64,000 bases of DNA, from the NCBI GenBank assembly GCA_025617375.2, contig JAMYGW020000006.1, forward strand, positions 315,001 to 379,000. Reading direction: 5' to 3'. Shown here one piece after another: positions 61,844-64,000 of the stretch; the first letter of the stretch is position 1, and each line of letters opens with the position of its first letter. The DNA is from Acarospora socialis. Lineage: Eukaryota; Ascomycota; Lecanoromycetes; Acarosporales; Acarosporaceae. The translations under genes were made by a program, and so were the position numbers. A model generated the notes under the pieces. The model was not told the origin of the DNA. It was given only the letters and a program-made list of their open reading frames with translations, and ran no database searches.

Positions 61844-63330
61844 TTAAAGTTGGCTCTTGACTTCAAGCTCCTTCGCAGCCTTGACGTGTAGCCTACCTTC
61901 GAACGTAGCTTTAAACCGCTCTTCCCGCATCCTAAAAACTTTCGGAAACCAGGAAGCAAGCGCTCTGTCATCAGAGCCGAATAGCATCTCCGTCATCGCT
62001 TTGGCACAAAGGTAGCAGAGCACCATGCCATGGCCTTGGAAGGATGCCGCTATATAGAGACCCTCTTCTTCGGGCACCTGGCCGACCAGCGGGAACCCAT
62101 CCGCGGAGTAGCCCATGATCCCAGACCATTCTCGGCGAATTCGGCCTGCTGGGTCGTCATCACCCCAGTTCTCTCCAAAGTACATTGCTGTTGTTTCCCT
62201 GAGATAGTTGACTATGACCGGATCTGTTGTTGTATCATCTGTCGTTCCAAACTCATAGAGACCATCCTCCATCGCTTTAGTCAAACCACCACCGATAATT
62301 ATGTCTCCAGCAAACTTTGAACCCGACGGTCGTAGGATCATGTACTCGTATCCATTGTCGTAGATGAAAGAATATGTAGTGTGTAGGCCATCTCTCGGCA
62401 TATCACTTCCAGGTCGGTGTGCCGTGATGTGACCGCGCAAAGGAACGATAACGCCTTGCAGCGGCGGATACAGATGTGCTGTATACCCATTCGTTGCGAG
62501 TATGACCTTTCCTGCTATGATTTTACCTCTAGGCGTCTGTACCAACCATTTCTGTTTCTGGCTTGCAGTGTCCGCTGCCCGGGATATTGATGTGGCAGGC
62601 GTATTCGTTTGCAAGTTCAGGCCTCTTGCAAGGGCCAGTTTGAGAATGCCTACCACAAGCTTGTATGCGCTTAAGCTCCCTGCGTAGTATTCGATCGTCC
62701 CAAGTGCGCCAGGGGTGAAATACCTCTGACTTGCTTCTTCAGAGTTCCAAAGCTTGTACTGGGCCACAGGGTCGTTAGATCCCATTACTCTGCGCATGAG
62801 TTGGATAGACTTCACGGCTTGGTCCCACTGTCCCTGGTCGTACACCACATCAACGGTTTGGAGCTCCCTGGAGTCACAGTCGATACCATGGGTTCTCGCA
62901 AAGGCATGCACAGCTTTGATGCAGTCGAACTCGAACCGCGCGATCTTGATAGCGTCATCGACGCCAAGAGATCGCGCATTGTCCATGAAAGAACGATATG
63001 AAGCAGCCTTGGTATGACCACCTACCACGGACAGAATATGTCATAACCCGGGGCTTGCCAAGCGATCAGAGACTCACCATTCCTTCCAGACGCACCGCTG
63101 CAAGCCTGTCTGGCCTCCAACATCACCACCTTCGCACCTGGCAAGCGCTCCAGAATGTTGTAGGCTATACATGCCCCGCTGATACCGGAGCCGATGACAA
63201 CCATCTCTGCTACTTCTGGCAGGGCCGGAGTTGAGCGAAGGTCGGCTATAGCATCTGGAGGATCCTGCCAGTATGAGATTGTAGGGTTGGGCCGCGGCAG
63301 CCCTGGAGGGATAGCCGCTCGTTTGTCCAT
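61844..63330 (-). CDS. FAD-dependent oxidoreductase, DAO family
   Basis: A flavoenzyme of the D-amino-acid oxidase/glycine oxidase/sarcosine oxidase-like superfamily, probably oxidising an amine or N-substituted amino acid; likely cytosolic or peroxisomal. Two exons (63078-63330, 61844-63021) give 476 residues. The nucleotide-binding GSGISGACIAYNILER is at residues 47-62, ending in the acidic LEARQACSGASGRNGGHTK block that binds FAD. WSGIMGYSADGFPLVGQVPE and YIAASFQGHGMVLCYLCAKA near the C-terminus are typical of the fungal family members. The last residues (KSQL) are not a clean PTS1 signal. The ATG at 63330 (MDKRAAIPPGLP) is preferred over an in-frame ATG at 63384, because the upstream 18 residues are unlike the family. 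Closest named enzyme and substrate cannot be decided by eye. Confidence 0.9.
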
Positions 63331-64000
63331 CTTGCTGTAGGGGTATATAGAAATTTGCGGCAAAACTAAATAGTAGGAAAGCAAGGTTGAACTGGGGCTG
63401 GAGTGGTGTTAAGCAAGCTGTCTTGAAACTGGTGCTGACTGTCCAGTTTGCTGTGAGATTGACGTGTGCCACGCACCTCAGTGGCCCGATGGTTGAGTTC
63501 GTGACAGGCCTGTGCAGATAACAGCTGTCAGTGGACATTGGTCATGTCCTCGTTCAAGCAGGCCTGTGTTTGAGAACCCCTGTTCTAGGTACGGACTGGA
63601 GCTTCCATCATGCACGGGCGCGAAGGCTACAGTAACTCGGCGAAGTCAAGCTTTCTAACAGCGAATCATAATAGCCATCAAGCAATCCAATCTTCTCAGA
63701 TCTCGATCTTTAATCCTCTAGAGGTCACTTTCTAGCCAGCAGGTAGCGCAGTCTCTCACGACATGTTTTCAGAACGAAATACGGTGCTTTGGCTCAGGGA
63801 TGCTTGAGTACAACTTGACGTCATCCTTGCAACTACGGTCATCCACGTGCTTGCAGCCTTCACCTTCATACGCCTATTCCCAATCTTGAGGCGTTCGGAA
63901 TGTCCAGAATGGCTTCCTCATTTCGTCAAAACGTGCCATTTGAAAGGCTGAAGCTGGGCTCGTGCGGGGCCTGACTCCCATGACAACTATGCATTACTCA
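63331..64000. other. Upstream region of the DAO gene, to the window end
   Basis: Contains the promoter of the DAO-type gene. A CACGTG E-box at 63844-63849 overlaps the end of a 17-base sequence (63830-63846) also found at 53878-53894. No gene is seen up to the window edge. Confidence 0.4.

Overview
The window is nuclear DNA of a filamentous ascomycete (Pezizomycotina). Protein-coding genes carry short introns (about 50-120 nt, one near 300 nt) with GT..AG borders and CTAAC-like branch sites. The proteins are typical of the group: CYP504-type P450, homogentisate dioxygenase, secreted GMC oxidoreductase, Dal5-type and YAT permeases, and Tudor-type small protein. I cannot assign a class from the sequence alone. 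I could reconstruct complete, in-phase exon chains for every multi-exon gene listed.

Layout. 0.2-10.4 kb: nucleoside hydrolase (+), a conserved serine/proline-rich protein (-), a membrane-anchored basic protein with a long spliced-looking leader (+), and an Erv29/SURF4 cargo receptor (+). 11.1-16.1 kb: fumarylacetoacetase fahA (+), a CYP504-family P450 (+), and a small hydrophilic protein (+). 16.1-39.6 kb: a gene-poor island of about 23 kb without an intact recognisable gene. It has low CpG content in its core and holds decayed gene pieces: a DEAD-box helicase tail, a Cys-motif protein broken by a frameshift, and a coiled-coil exon pair. 39.6-53.2 kb: six genes, all on the minus strand. They are a zinc metalloprotease with three lectin-like repeats, a bHLH factor, homogentisate dioxygenase hmgA, a 75-residue Tudor-like protein, a secreted GMC oxidoreductase and an intracellular GH13 maltase. 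54.9-63.3 kb: a Dal5-type transporter (+), a YAT amino-acid permease (-) and a DAO-type FAD oxidoreductase (-).

How it fits together. The clearest theme is aromatic amino-acid and phenylacetate breakdown. CYP504 enzymes hydroxylate phenylacetates on the way to homogentisate, HmgA opens the homogentisate ring, and FahA makes the final cut to fumarate and acetoacetate. These genes are usually close neighbours in filamentous fungi. Here fahA and the P450 lie on one side of the degenerate island and hmgA on the other, as if an ancestral cluster was split. The isomerase (maiA) and hydroxyphenylpyruvate dioxygenase are not visible in the window. The amino-acid permease and FAD oxidoreductase at the right end could supply substrates, but that is only inference from proximity.

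Limits: base counts were made by eye on small stretches, names rest on motif recognition, and no database search was possible.
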